DNA of 64,000 bases from positions 1-64,000 of the forward strand of contig JAFRRM010000015.1 in the NCBI GenBank assembly GCA_017428105.1, read 5' to 3'. The DNA is from Lachnospiraceae bacterium. GTDB taxonomy: Bacteria; Bacillota; Clostridia; Lachnospirales; Lachnospiraceae. The notes below the pieces were generated by a model. That model saw nothing but the letters and a program-made list of their open reading frames with translations, was not told the DNA's origin and made no database searches. A program made the translations under genes and the position numbers. Below, in pieces: positions 50,775 to 60,039 of the stretch (its first letter is position 1; each line of letters opens with the position of its first letter).

Positions 50775-53390
50775 ATGAGTCGTTATCAATGTCCGATCTG
50801 CGGGAATCAGCAGGATTTCGGCCCGGAAAAAGAGTTCGGGTTCTGCCAGCGGTGCGGGACCAAACTTTCCCTGCGCCGGACTGCGGCGCCGGACAGCCTC
50901 CCGAAGAAAGACGTCCCGCCGGAAAAACTGCCGGAAGAAAATATTATGAACGATATTGGTCCGGAAGGATCCGTTCCGGACATGCAGGACGCGGAAAACA
51001 CCGCGCCGGAAGGATCCGTGGCGGAAACGCCGGCTGCGGAAAACACCGCGCCGGAAGGATCCGTGCCGGAAACACCGGCTGCGGAAAACGCTGCCCCGGA
51101 AGGATCTGCGCCGGAAACACCGGCTGCGGAAAACGCTGCCCCGGAAGAGGATGCTTCCGGGACCGCCGCGCCGGAAGAGGCTGACGAGGAGGACTTCGTC
51201 CTTCCGAAGATCGCCATGACGGAGACCGGCAAACTGGCGCATCTGTCCTCCCTGGAGGCGGAAGAGCCGGAAGCGGAACTGCCGAAGATCGAGCTGACGG
51301 AGACCGAAGAGATCGAGACCGAAGAAGAACTGGCGGAAGAGCAGGAGGCGGAAGCCCGCGCAAGCCGCCGGAGCGGTCTGCTCACGATCCTTTCCGTGGT
51401 CGCCGCGCTGGGCGTGCTGGCCGCGGCGTACTTTGTGTGGATCCGTCCGGCGGCAGCCTACCGGATGAATGAGACGCGCCGCCAGAACGGCCAGTACGAG
51501 GAGGCCATCGAGGGCTTCCGCTCGCTGGGGAGTTATAAGGACAGCGCGCTGCAGGCCGAACTCTGCTGGCTGGACAAGGCCGTCGCGGAACTGCAGGCCG
51601 GAAAACTGGCGGAATCGGCCCGGTCCCTGGCCGAGGTCCGCAACTCCGCCGTGGACACGAAGATCTACGACGCCATCGCCGGCTCTCACCTGCAGAAACT
51701 GCTGATCCAGGACCATGACTATGAAAAGGCGCTGGATGCGCTGAAACAGCTGCCCGAGGGCCGCGTCCGCGGCCTGGACGATTCGTTCGAAGCGGCTTTG
51801 CGCCGCACGCTGGACGAGCACGAATACCGGACGGCCGCCAGTGCCTTTGCGGATATCGAGCCTTACCTGAGCGATCCGGACCGGATCCGGAAGATGGTCG
51901 GCGAAGAGCAGAAAGCCCTGATGGACGCGGGGGATTTCGCCCGTGCCCTGGAACTTTCGCAGGAATTCGCCGCGCTCCTGGTCGACCCGAAGGAGGACGT
52001 GACCGCCCGCTTCGACAGCTTCCTGGAGGAAGGGCAGTATTTCCCGGCGGCGGCCATGCTGGAGGTCTTCGAGCCGGAGATCGGCAACCGGACCTATTAT
52101 GAAAAAGCCATCGAAAACAAACTGCTGGATCTGATGGACCGGGGCGAGGACGACGCCGTCATTGAGATGGCCTACGCTTTCCACGAATTCCGGGATCTGG
52201 ACCTGACCATCGCCATCAAGGCGTCCGAGCATCTGGAGGACAGCGTCAAGGCAAAAGATTGGGAACGCGCCGGACAGCTCCTGAAGCGCTACACGTCCTA
52301 TAACGAGCGCCTGACGCAGGAGGCCGAATCGGCCTTCACGAAACTGCTGGACGATGAGGCTTACGACGATGCGGAAGCCCTGATCGCGCAGCTGGAGGAA
52401 GGACCGGTCAACATCAAGGAATGGCAGTACATGCTGACCGAGCACTGCATGGAATCCCAGGACTGGGAGCGCGCCAAGCGGCTTCTGGCCGTGCTGGACG
52501 GTTATAAGGACAGCGAACAGCTGGGCCGGGAGCTGATCTACCGCCAGATCCTGAAACTGTGGGACGAAGGCCGCAACGAAGAAGCGGACGAGCTGATCGC
52601 GCAGCTGGGCGATTCCGAGGAGAGCCGCGAGATCGTGCAGGAGGCGCAGATGCGCGCCGCCGCGGCCCTGGTGGACAAGGAAACGCCCGCCCCGGACGAG
52701 TTCCTGGAAGCCTACAGCACGCTGTACGCCATCCGCAGCCACGAAGGCGCGCCTCAGGCGCTGACACGCGTCCTGGAACGCTGGGCGGACATGATGCTGG
52801 ACAATGTGGACCGGCGTCCGTATCTGGAGGCCATGTCCGGCATGGGCTTCGTGTCCTCCGCCAACCGCGTTCACGTCTGCGAGTACCTGATCTCCCGGAC
52901 GCCGGCGCTGGCGGGCCATTACGACAACGGCGCCACCTGGATGATGACCGACGAATGGCTTCCGTACAACGTCTACCGCTTCCTGGAACTGGTCAGCGAC
53001 GGTTCGGGCGTGACCCGGAGCTTCACGCAGTTCGCCATGTCCATGGCCAAGGAAAACATCACCTTCTCCCTCAGCGACCTGTGGAACCTGTGGGATCTGC
53101 GGGAGGACGTCCGGGCTCTGAGCATCAGCAGCGATTACCTGATCTTTTTCCTGGCGGGCGTGTGGACTTCGTCCGACGGCTCCGCAAGCATCACCGTCAC
53201 CCGGAACAACGGGGTCTTCTCGGTGGATTACCGCGTCCCTCCGACCGCGGCGGCCGGCGGGATCCGCGCGGAAAGCTTCGGGCTCTCCGGCGCCGCGGGC
53301 CGGCTCTGCGGGATCGTGATCCAGGACTTCAATACGATCCAGCTCACCAATTCGGCCGACGGCCGGACCTATACGATGACCCGCCCCTGA
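50775..53390 (+). CDS. Zinc-ribbon, single-pass membrane protein with helical repeats
   Basis: An 871-residue protein. Residues 1-30 are a zinc ribbon (CPICG and CQRCG). Residues 55-115 hold a Pro/Glu/Ala repeat of 15 residues, and an acidic linker follows to about residue 192. A transmembrane helix at about residues 200-220 (LLTILSVVAALGVLAAAYFVW) is followed by about 560 residues of degenerate TPR-like helical pairs outside, and a C-terminal beta domain with WTSSDGSASITVTRNNGVFSVDY. Zinc-ribbon/TM proteins of this layout are common in Clostridia, with unknown roles, perhaps in envelope sensing. GGAG precedes the start weakly. Confidence 0.7.
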   Translation: MSRYQCPICGNQQDFGPEKEFGFCQRCGTKLSLRRTAAPDSLPKKDVPPEKLPEENIMNDIGPEGSVPDMQDAENTAPEGSVAETPAAENTAPEGSVPETPAAENAAPEGSAPETPAAENAAPEEDASGTAAPEEADEEDFVLPKIAMTETGKLAHLSSLEAEEPEAELPKIELTETEEIETEEELAEEQEAEARASRRSGLLTILSVVAALGVLAAAYFVWIRPAAAYRMNETRRQNGQYEEAIEGFRSLGSYKDSALQAELCWLDKAVAELQAGKLAESARSLAEVRNSAVDTKIYDAIAGSHLQKLLIQDHDYEKALDALKQLPEGRVRGLDDSFEAALRRTLDEHEYRTAASAFADIEPYLSDPDRIRKMVGEEQKALMDAGDFARALELSQEFAALLVDPKEDVTARFDSFLEEGQYFPAAAMLEVFEPEIGNRTYYEKAIENKLLDLMDRGEDDAVIEMAYAFHEFRDLDLTIAIKASEHLEDSVKAKDWERAGQLLKRYTSYNERLTQEAESAFTKLLDDEAYDDAEALIAQLEEGPVNIKEWQYMLTEHCMESQDWERAKRLLAVLDGYKDSEQLGRELIYRQILKLWDEGRNEEADELIAQLGDSEESREIVQEAQMRAAAALVDKETPAPDEFLEAYSTLYAIRSHEGAPQALTRVLERWADMMLDNVDRRPYLEAMSGMGFVSSANRVHVCEYLISRTPALAGHYDNGATWMMTDEWLPYNVYRFLELVSDGSGVTRSFTQFAMSMAKENITFSLSDLWNLWDLREDVRALSISSDYLIFFLAGVWTSSDGSASITVTRNNGVFSVDYRVPPTAAAGGIRAESFGLSGAAGRLCGIVIQDFNTIQLTNSADGRTYTMTRP
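50991..51150 (+). repeat. 45-base minisatellite in the zinc-ribbon gene
   Basis: Units begin with GCGGAAAAC at 50991, 51036, 51081 and 51126, an exact 45-base period, encoding AENTAPEGSVPETPA-type repeats. Differences between units are few, so the linker length may vary between strains. Confidence 0.85.
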
Positions 53391-53426
53391 CGGGGCCCGC
53401 AAATATTCTCACTGTGAGGCGCTGAG

Positions 53427-55061
53427 ATGACCATCTACAATGTCCTGTCCTTTCTGGGCGGCGTAGGCCTGTTCCTGTACGGCATGACGATCATGTCGTC
53501 GGGGCTGCGCAACGCCGCGGGCGACAAGCTGCGCAGCATTCTGGAAAAAGTGGCCGGCAACCGCGTGCTGGCGATCCTGATCGGCATCCTGGTGACCGTA
53601 CTGATCCAGAGCTCCTCCGCCACCGACATGATGGTGATCGGGTTCGTGGATTCCGGTCTGATGAACCTGTTCCAGGCGGTCGGGGTGATCATGGGCGCCA
53701 ACATCGGTACCACGGTGACCGCGCAGATCACGGCATTCGACCTGGTGTCGTTCGCGCCGTTCATCCTGTTCGTGGGCTGCGTGATGGCGGTGTTCGTCAA
53801 GAAGACCATGGTGCAGCACATCGGGCGCATCATTCTGGGCTTCGGCATGCTGTTCGTGGGCATCGGGATCTTAAAGGCAGCCATCGCGCCGCTGTCCAAG
53901 AGCGCGGAGTTCGTGGACGCGCTGAGCCTGCTGTCCAATCCGGCGGCTGGCATTCTGTTCGGCTTCCTGTTCACGTCGCTGCTGCAGAGCTCGTCCTCGT
54001 CCATCGTCATTTTCCAGGCGTTCGCATTCGAGGGGCTGCTGACGTATGAGCAGTGCGTGTTCCTGATCATCGGCGCCGCCGTCGGTTCGGTCACGCCCAA
54101 CCTGCTGGCCTCCCTGACCACCGGGCGCAACGGGAAGCGTACGGCGCTGCTGAACCTGTATTTCAACCTGTTGCGGGCGGTGCTGCTCACGGTCATCGTA
54201 TTGGCGTTCCCGGCGGTGCTGGAATGGATCAAGGGGCTTTCGCCGAATGACGTTGCGCGCCAGGTCGCGAATACGCATACGATCTTTGCGGTCTTTGCCG
54301 TGACGGTCATCGCGCCGTTCTCCTCGCTGCTGGTCAAACTGGCGCAGAAGACGCTGCCGATGCTGCCGGCGGAAATGCAGGCGCTGGAAGACCGGCGTCT
54401 CAAGTATCTGGCGCACGTGGGGCCGCGGAGCATCCCGGCCGTCGCCATGCGGCAGGCCGCGCTGGAGGTGACCCGGATGGGCCGGATCGCCCGCGACAAC
54501 CTGGAGACCTCGCTGACCTATTTCTTCGACCCGTCGCAGCAGGCGCTGTTCGACAAGGTGGAGGAAACGGAAGAGACCGTGGATTACCTGAACAAGGTCA
54601 TCGAAGACAAACTGGTGGAGCTGCGCTCCCTGTCCCTGTCGGACCGCGACGTGTTCCGGCTCTCGCGCATGATTCTGGTCGTCGCGAACATGGAACGTAT
54701 CAGCGACTACGCGGAGAACATCATCGAATATGGGGACCGGATGAAGAACGCGAAGACGAAGTTCTCTCCGGACGCTGAGCAGGAACTGCGCCAGATGCGC
54801 GACGCCGTGCTGAAGACGCTGGACCTGGCGCTGGAGATCTTCGAGGGAGAACGGTTCGACCGGCTGCCGGAGATCGAAGCCGTCGAGCAGCAGGTCGACG
54901 ACATGCAGGAACGCTTCGTCCAGAATCACGTGGAGCGTCTGATGGAAGGCACGTGCGACCCGCTGGGCGGCGTGATCTTCACGGATATGTGCACACATCT
55001 GGAACGCTGCGGCGACCAGGCCATCAACATCGCGACGTCTCTGCAGCATAAAGAAGAGTAG
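53427..55061 (+). CDS. Na/Pi cotransporter family protein with PhoU-like domain
   Basis: A 544-residue protein of the NptA/YjbB group. The N-terminal membrane part carries two inverted QSSS motifs (LIQSSSATDMMVIGF and LLQSSSSSIVIFQAF) and GANIGTTVTAQ, the transport core. From about residue 340 a PhoU-like helical domain follows (ETEETVDYLNKVIEDKLVELR and THLERCGDQAINIATSLQ). It probably moves phosphate with Na+. The start has only a weak GAGG site. It follows the zinc-ribbon gene by 36 bases and may be co-transcribed with it. A hairpin terminator follows. Confidence 0.9.
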   Translation: MTIYNVLSFLGGVGLFLYGMTIMSSGLRNAAGDKLRSILEKVAGNRVLAILIGILVTVLIQSSSATDMMVIGFVDSGLMNLFQAVGVIMGANIGTTVTAQITAFDLVSFAPFILFVGCVMAVFVKKTMVQHIGRIILGFGMLFVGIGILKAAIAPLSKSAEFVDALSLLSNPAAGILFGFLFTSLLQSSSSSIVIFQAFAFEGLLTYEQCVFLIIGAAVGSVTPNLLASLTTGRNGKRTALLNLYFNLLRAVLLTVIVLAFPAVLEWIKGLSPNDVARQVANTHTIFAVFAVTVIAPFSSLLVKLAQKTLPMLPAEMQALEDRRLKYLAHVGPRSIPAVAMRQAALEVTRMGRIARDNLETSLTYFFDPSQQALFDKVEETEETVDYLNKVIEDKLVELRSLSLSDRDVFRLSRMILVVANMERISDYAENIIEYGDRMKNAKTKFSPDAEQELRQMRDAVLKTLDLALEIFEGERFDRLPEIEAVEQQVDDMQERFVQNHVERLMEGTCDPLGGVIFTDMCTHLERCGDQAINIATSLQHKEE

Positions 55062-55087
55062 CACGGGGACGGTATAATAAGAAGTAG

Positions 55088-55164
55088 GGGCGGCCGCCGG
55101 CCGCCCTTACTGTATGACAGATATAAATAGATCCGGGCGGCCGCTGGCCGCCCGGCGTATTTTT
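55088..55164. terminator. Two related GC hairpins between nptA-like and nagZ genes
   Basis: GGGCGGCCGCCGGCCGCCC (55088-55106) and CCGGGCGGCC-gct-GGCCGCCCGG (55133-55155) share a 16-17-base core. The second is followed by CGTATTTTT and can terminate the plus transcript; on the minus strand it lies just after the nagZ stop. Confidence 0.7.
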
Positions 55165-55165
55165 G

Positions 55166-56617
55166 TCATTCCAGGATCCCGTATTTCAGTTTCAGCATCA
55201 GGACTCGCAGGACACTTTCGTCCACGCGGGCGCCGGAGAGCTGGCCGCTTTCGAGGGCGGCGGCGAGGAAGTCGACACACTGACCGAGCTTTTCGGGCTG
55301 GCCTTCGGGGCACAGGAGCATGTCGCAGCCGGCGTTCAGGGCTTTCAGGCAGGCTTCGCCGCCAGTGCTGACGGAGGCGGCCGCGGCCATCTCCAGGGCG
55401 TCCGTGATGATGACGCCGTCAAAGCCGAGTTCCTTCCGCAGCAGGTCCGTCACGATCTTGCGGGAGAAGGTGGCCGGGTTGTCCGGATCCACGTCCGGCA
55501 CCATCAGATGGCCGGTCATCACCAGGTCCGCGCCGGCCGCGATCCCGGAGAGGAACGGCAGGAATTCCTGTTCGCGAAGTTCGCTCAGCGTCTTGGTCAC
55601 CACGGCCGTGTTTTCGTGTGAATCCTCCACGGTGTCGCCGTGGCCCGGGAAATGCTTCAGCGTGCAGATGACGCCGCCGTCGTGGAAACCGCGGACCGCG
55701 GAGGCGATGAGCGTGGCGGCCTTGCCGAAATCGTCGCTGTAGGCGCGTTCCCCGATCACTTTGTTCTCCGGGTTGGACCAGACGTCGGCCACCGGCGCGA
55801 AATCCAGATTGAAGCCGAACCGGCTGATGTCCGTGGCCAGCGTCAGCGCGTTGGTGCGGGCTTTTTCAATGCCGTCGCCGCGGTAGGTGAACATGTTTTT
55901 GATGGGGGTGGTCCCCATGGTCTGCATGATGCGGCTCACACGGCCGCCCTCTTCATCCACGCAGATGAGCAGCGGGACGGAAGAGACCTTCTGGTGGCCT
56001 TCCACCAGCGCGGTCAGCTGATCCGGGGTCTCCATGTTTTTGGCCTGGTACAGGATGCCGCCCACGGGGCAGGAGCGCAGCTCGTTGTTGTCCGGGAGCT
56101 TGACCGGATTGTCCCAGCTGATGCCTTCCGGCGTCACGATGATGAGCTGGAAAAGGCGCGCGCGGGTGTCCATCTGCGCCAGATAGGCCGCGGCCCGTTC
56201 GCGCAGGGCGATCTCTTCGGGGCTCTGCGTGGCGGGCGGTTCGGTGGAGGCGGGCTCTGTGGCGGGCTCCGTTTCTTCAGGGGAAGTGCTTTCCTCGGCA
56301 GAAGATTCGTCAGGGCCTTCGGTAGAGGGTTCCTCGGTGGGCTCCGGCGTAGTTTCCTCGGGGGTCGTGGGCTGCGTGGCAGGAGAGGGGGTCGAGGCGG
56401 CGGTGGGCGGTTCGGTGGGCTCGGTCGTCTGGGCGGCCGTCGGATCGTCCGGGGAAATGGTGAGCGCCGCCGTGGTCTCGCCGGCGGCTCTGGACGTCAC
56501 GGGTTCGCCACCCGGCAGGACGGGCAGCGTGGGCTCCGGACCTTTTTTGCCGCAGGCGGCCAGCAGAAGGACCGCGGCGATCAGGGCGGAAAAAAAGATA
56601 TGATGAATGCGGCGCAT
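55166..56617 (-). CDS. nagZ: Beta-N-acetylhexosaminidase, GH3 (NagZ-like) lipoprotein
   Basis: A 483-residue lipoprotein: lipobox LAAC near residue 21, a Thr/Pro/Glu-rich linker to about residue 130, then a glycoside hydrolase family 3 barrel. The NagZ signature KHFPGHGDTVEDSHENTA contains the catalytic His/Asp dyad, and the general region VCVDEEGGRVSRI and ALEMAAAASVS fit the family. It removes GlcNAc from cell-wall muropeptides outside the membrane. GAAGGAG precedes the start. Family length without the linker is about 350 residues, so the linker is an added surface spacer. Confidence 0.88.
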   Translation of the reverse strand: MRRIHHIFFSALIAAVLLLAACGKKGPEPTLPVLPGGEPVTSRAAGETTAALTISPDDPTAAQTTEPTEPPTAASTPSPATQPTTPEETTPEPTEEPSTEGPDESSAEESTSPEETEPATEPASTEPPATQSPEEIALRERAAAYLAQMDTRARLFQLIIVTPEGISWDNPVKLPDNNELRSCPVGGILYQAKNMETPDQLTALVEGHQKVSSVPLLICVDEEGGRVSRIMQTMGTTPIKNMFTYRGDGIEKARTNALTLATDISRFGFNLDFAPVADVWSNPENKVIGERAYSDDFGKAATLIASAVRGFHDGGVICTLKHFPGHGDTVEDSHENTAVVTKTLSELREQEFLPFLSGIAAGADLVMTGHLMVPDVDPDNPATFSRKIVTDLLRKELGFDGVIITDALEMAAAASVSTGGEACLKALNAGCDMLLCPEGQPEKLGQCVDFLAAALESGQLSGARVDESVLRVLMLKLKYGILE

Positions 56618-56665
56618 GGGCAGACTCCTTCACTCCCTGCCGCGGCAGGGCACATCTTATTCCAC

Positions 56666-56700
56666 ATTATAAAAAAACGGCCCGGAAAAAGCAAGGACCG
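56666..56700 (-). promoter_or_regulatory. Promoter of nagZ, with -35 in a terminator-like hairpin
   Basis: On the minus strand TTGCTT (56689-56694), 17-base spacer, perfect TATAAT (56666-56671). CGGTCC and GGGCCG (complements of 56695-56700 and 56678-56683) pair around the -35 and are followed by TTTTTTT. Confidence 0.7.
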
Positions 56701-56711
56701 CCGTGAAAAAC

Positions 56712-56740
56712 TTGACGGAAGATGATCCATGGATTATACT
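56712..56740 (+). promoter_or_regulatory. Promoter of prfC
   Basis: TTGACG (56712-56717), 17-base spacer, TATACT (56735-56740). Confidence 0.7.
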
Positions 56741-56806
56741 CTATATGGTAGCCGGGACCCGGCTGCCTGCCATATATTGCCCTTACGGGCTTTCAGGAGA
56801 GTCAAC

Positions 56807-58390
56807 ATGCCTCTGGCTGACGAAATCAGAAGAAGACGGACCTTTGCCATCATTTCCCACCCCGACGCGGGCAAGACCACGCTGACGGAGAAGTTCCTGC
56901 TGTACGGCGGGGCCATCAATCTGGCCGGCTCCGTGAAGGGCCGCAAGACCGCCCGCCACGCCGTGTCCGACTGGATGGAGATCGAGAAGGAAAGAGGGAT
57001 CTCCGTCACCAGCTCCGTCCTGCAGTTCCAGTACGGCGGCCTGTGCGTCAACATCCTGGACACGCCCGGCCACCAGGACTTTTCGGAGGACACCTACCGC
57101 ACGCTGATGGCGGCGGACTCCGCGGTCATGGTGATCGACGCGTCCAAGGGCGTGGAAGCCCAGACCATCAAACTGTTCAAGGTCTGCGTGATGCGGCATA
57201 TCCCGATCTTCACGTTCATCAACAAGCTGGACCGCGAGGCGAAGGATCCCTTTGAACTTCTGGACGACATCGAGCGCGTCCTGGGCATCGCCACCTGCCC
57301 CGTGAACTGGCCGCTCGGCTCCGGCAAATCCTTCAAGGGGATCTACGAGCGGGACAAAAAGCAGATCACGACATTCAAGGCGGAAGGCTCCGGCCAGCGC
57401 GAGATCGCGACCGACGTCCTGGATCCGGACGATCCCGCGACCCGGGAGAAACTCGGGAACCCGGCGATGGACCAGCTCGCGGAAGACCTGGAAATGCTGG
57501 ATGCGGTGGCGGAAATGGATGAGGAAGCCGTGGCGGCGGGCCTGCTGAGCCCGGTGTTCTTCGGCTCCGCGCTGACCAACTTCGGCGTGCAGATCTTTCT
57601 GGAACACTTCCTGGAGATGTCGCCGGCGCCCGGCCTGCGCGAATCCTCCAAAGGCGTCATCGACCCGGCCGCGGAGCCGTTCTCGGCCTTCGTCTTCAAG
57701 ATCCAGGCCAACATGAACAAGGCGCACCGGGACCGCATCGCATTCATGCGCATCGCTTCCGGCCGCTATGAAGCGGGCATGGAAGTGAACCACGTGCAGG
57801 GCGGGCGGAAGATCCGTCTGTCGCAGTCCACGCAGATGATGGCGCAGGAGAGGACGCTGGTGGAGGAAGCCTATGCGGGCGACATCATCGGTGTGTTCGA
57901 CCCCGGCGTGTTCTCCATCGGCGACACGCTGTGCCTGTCGGAGGATAAATTCACGTACGAAGGCATTCCGACGTTCGCGCCGGAGCATTTCGCGCGGCTG
58001 CGCCAGATCGACACCATGAAGCGCAAGCAGTTCATCAAGGGCGTGGAGCAGATCGCGCAGGAAGGCGCCATCCAGATCTTCCAGGAGATGCGCGGCGGCA
58101 TGGAGGAGATCATCGTCGGCGTCGTGGGCGTCCTGCAGTTCGACGTCCTGATGTACCGGCTGAAGAACGAGTACAATGTGGAGGCGGGCCTCGATGTCCT
58201 GCCTTACGAATATATCCGGTGGATCGAAAGCGATACCGATCCCGAGACCATCCAGGGCACTTCGGACATGAAGCGCGTCTGCGACCTCAAGGGCCGCCCG
58301 CTGCTGCTCTTCATCAACAGCTGGAGCCCCAGAATGGTCCTGGACCGCAATCCCGGACTGGTGCTGTCGGAATTCGGTAACAACACGTAA
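56807..58390 (+). CDS. prfC: Peptide chain release factor 3
   Basis: A 527-residue translational GTPase that recycles RF1/RF2 after peptide release. G1 is SHPDAGKTTLTEKFL (about residues 16-30), G2 GISVTSSV, G3 DTPGHQDFSEDTYRTL, and G4 NKLDREAKDP. The RF3-specific RKTARHAVSDWMEIEKERG and the C-terminal domain (VGVVGVLQFDVLMYRLKNEY) are present. The start at 56807 has CAGGAGAG upstream; the longer frame is leader. nrdR follows after 12 bases, so the two may share a transcript. Confidence 0.95.
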   Translation: MPLADEIRRRRTFAIISHPDAGKTTLTEKFLLYGGAINLAGSVKGRKTARHAVSDWMEIEKERGISVTSSVLQFQYGGLCVNILDTPGHQDFSEDTYRTLMAADSAVMVIDASKGVEAQTIKLFKVCVMRHIPIFTFINKLDREAKDPFELLDDIERVLGIATCPVNWPLGSGKSFKGIYERDKKQITTFKAEGSGQREIATDVLDPDDPATREKLGNPAMDQLAEDLEMLDAVAEMDEEAVAAGLLSPVFFGSALTNFGVQIFLEHFLEMSPAPGLRESSKGVIDPAAEPFSAFVFKIQANMNKAHRDRIAFMRIASGRYEAGMEVNHVQGGRKIRLSQSTQMMAQERTLVEEAYAGDIIGVFDPGVFSIGDTLCLSEDKFTYEGIPTFAPEHFARLRQIDTMKRKQFIKGVEQIAQEGAIQIFQEMRGGMEEIIVGVVGVLQFDVLMYRLKNEYNVEAGLDVLPYEYIRWIESDTDPETIQGTSDMKRVCDLKGRPLLLFINSWSPRMVLDRNPGLVLSEFGNNT

Positions 58391-58402
58391 AGGAGAAAAC
58401 CT

Positions 58403-58852
58403 ATGAAATGCCCTTATTGCGGAGCGGAAGATACCAAGGTCACGGATTCCCGTCCCTCCGATAAAAGCATCCGCCGGCGGCGCGTCTGCACCGTCTGCGA
58501 CATGCGCTTCACCACTTACGAACGCGTGGAGGAAGTCCCGCTGATGGTGGTCAAGAAAGACGGTGTCCGCGAGGAATTCGACCGCGCCAAGATCGAACGC
58601 GGCATCATGCGCGCCTGCCACAAGCGCCCGGTCTCTGCGGACCAGATCTCCAGGATCGTGGACGAGATCGAAAACGAACTGACTTCCCGCGCGGAGCGCG
58701 AGATCCCCAGTACCGTGATCGGCGAGATGGTCATGAACAAACTGGCCGTCACGGACGACGTGGCCTATGTGCGCTTCGCCTCCGTCTACCGCGAATTCAA
58801 GGACGTCAAGACCTTCGTGCAGGAGATCGCGAAGCTGGATCAGCTGAAATGA
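58403..58852 (+). CDS. nrdR: Transcriptional repressor NrdR
   Basis: A 149-residue zinc-finger/ATP-cone repressor of ribonucleotide reductase genes. The zinc ribbon is MKCPYCGAEDTKVTDSR and RRRVCTVCDMRFTTYER (residues 1-43), and the ATP cone runs from about residue 49 with VVKKDGVREEFDRAKIERG. AAAGGAGAAAACC precedes the start. It overlaps the next gene by 4 bases. No ribonucleotide reductase gene is in the window. Confidence 0.96.
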   Translation: MKCPYCGAEDTKVTDSRPSDKSIRRRRVCTVCDMRFTTYERVEEVPLMVVKKDGVREEFDRAKIERGIMRACHKRPVSADQISRIVDEIENELTSRAEREIPSTVIGEMVMNKLAVTDDVAYVRFASVYREFKDVKTFVQEIAKLDQLK

Positions 58853-59370
58853 GCCTGCTGCGATGCTTTTTTCCGGACTACCATCTGCGGTCCGTTTATG
58901 ACCTGACCCCGGCATGGCTGGCGGACCACGGCTTCCGTGCCCTGATCCTGGACATCGACAACACGCTGGTATCCCCGAACGCCCCCGCGGACGCCGCCGC
59001 CCGCGATTTTGCGGCGCAGATGCTGGCGGCCGGCGTCGCCTGCCTGGTCCTCTCCAACAACGGGGAAGAACGCGCCTGCAGTTTCGCCGCGGATCTGGGC
59101 TGGCTTTACCTGGCAAAGGCGAAAAAACCCAGCCCGAAAGGCTTCCGCAAAGCGTTGGAATTGCTGCATGCGGACCCTTCCTCGACCCTGGCCGTAGGCG
59201 ACCAGTTCTACACCGATGTCCTCGGTGCCCACCGCGCCGGTCTCCGGTCCCTTCTCGTCGATGCGCTTGACCCCGCACACGAACAGTCCTTCGTCCGCGT
59301 CAAACGCTTTTTCGAGCGCCCCCTCCGCCGCGCCTGGCTCCGCTCGCGCGCGAGGGAACGCCGCGCCTGA
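58849..59370 (+). CDS. YqeG-family HAD phosphatase
   Basis: A 173-residue HAD subfamily IIIA phosphatase. Motif I is ALILDIDNTLVSPN, motif II CLVLSNNGEE, motif III KAKKPSPKGFRKAL and motif IV VAVGDQFYTDVLGAHRAG. YqeG proteins are conserved in Firmicutes and act on lipid-linked phosphates in related organisms; the substrate here is not known. The start overlaps nrdR (ATGA). A palindromic repeat lies 20 bases after the stop. Confidence 0.88.
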   Translation: MSLLRCFFPDYHLRSVYDLTPAWLADHGFRALILDIDNTLVSPNAPADAAARDFAAQMLAAGVACLVLSNNGEERACSFAADLGWLYLAKAKKPSPKGFRKALELLHADPSSTLAVGDQFYTDVLGAHRAGLRSLLVDALDPAHEQSFVRVKRFFERPLRRAWLRSRARERRA

Positions 59371-59390
59371 CTTTTAAAACGAATCCGCTG

Positions 59391-59452
59391 AAGGACGGTT
59401 CTTACCGGCCTTGTTTGACACAAATTGATCAGACAGGGCCGCCCGGAACCGT
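59391..59452. repeat. Palindromic repeat, complete copy
   Basis: GGACGGTTC (59391-59399) and GAACCGTCC (59444-59452) bound a 62-base element. Inside, CGGCCTTGT pairs with ACAGGGCCG around TTGACACAAATTGATCAG. The 61893 copy shares GGCCTTGTTT, GATCAGACAGGGC and the ends. Bases 59453-59527 hold no gene and no clear promoter. Confidence 0.75.
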
Positions 59453-59527
59453 CCCCGGCGGTACTTTTTTTCATTTCCTGTCCCATTTTGAGGTTTTGCT
59501 GTGTTTATATTGACAGAGGGCTGATCA

Positions 59528-60037
59528 ATGATAATCACGACGACTGATCTGAAGGATGACGATATTCCGGCGTTTTCGGAACTCTACCGGCTGCATGCGG
59601 GCTGGATGCTCCGATATGCGGAATATATCCTGAAAAACCGCCAGGATGCGGAGGACGCGGTGCAGGAGTGCTTCCTGTATCTGGCCGGCCACTTCCATTA
59701 TGTGCGGGGCAAGGATGAAAAGTCCGTGCGGAGCGCGCTGCTCGTCCTGACCAAAAGCCGGAGCCTGAACGTGCTGCGCGGCCGGCGGGAGCATGCGGAT
59801 CTGGAGGAAGCAGACGTCGGGTGCCCGGGCGACGAGATGCGGGTCCTGGAAGGGATGGCGCTGGAAGAGGCCATCGCCGCGCTGCCGCCGGCACAGCGGG
59901 AAGTATTCCTTCTGCATGCGGCGGACGGATACAGTCTGTGGGAGATCGCCGGCCTGCGCAGCATGAGATATGACGCGGTGCGCAAGACCTGGCAGCGGGC
60001 CAGGCAGGCCCTGAAGCAATACCTGAGCGGGGAGTGA
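59528..60037 (+). CDS. ECF-type sigma-70 family factor
   Basis: A 169-residue alternative sigma factor. Region 2 (ELYRLHAGWMLRYAEYILKN and RQDAEDAVQECFLYL) covers residues 15-55, and region 4 with its helix-turn-helix (ALPPAQREVFLLHAADGYSLWEIAGL) covers residues 115-160. The start has AGGG 8 bases upstream. The anti-sigma-like gene follows after 2 bases, the normal sigma/anti-sigma arrangement. Its target promoters are not identifiable in the window, though the downstream lipoprotein is an obvious candidate. Confidence 0.88.
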   Translation: MIITTTDLKDDDIPAFSELYRLHAGWMLRYAEYILKNRQDAEDAVQECFLYLAGHFHYVRGKDEKSVRSALLVLTKSRSLNVLRGRREHADLEEADVGCPGDEMRVLEGMALEEAIAALPPAQREVFLLHAADGYSLWEIAGLRSMRYDAVRKTWQRARQALKQYLSGE

Positions 60038-60039
60038 AC

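Noticed and set aside
50514-53402. 962-codon open frame on the minus strand
   Set aside because: Antisense shadow of the zinc-ribbon/helical-repeat gene. The Arg/Gly/Phe repeats mirror the 45-base minisatellite, and there is no ribosome-binding site.
56783-59278. 831-codon open frame on the minus strand
   Set aside because: Antisense to prfC, nrdR and the YqeG gene. No domain is recognisable.
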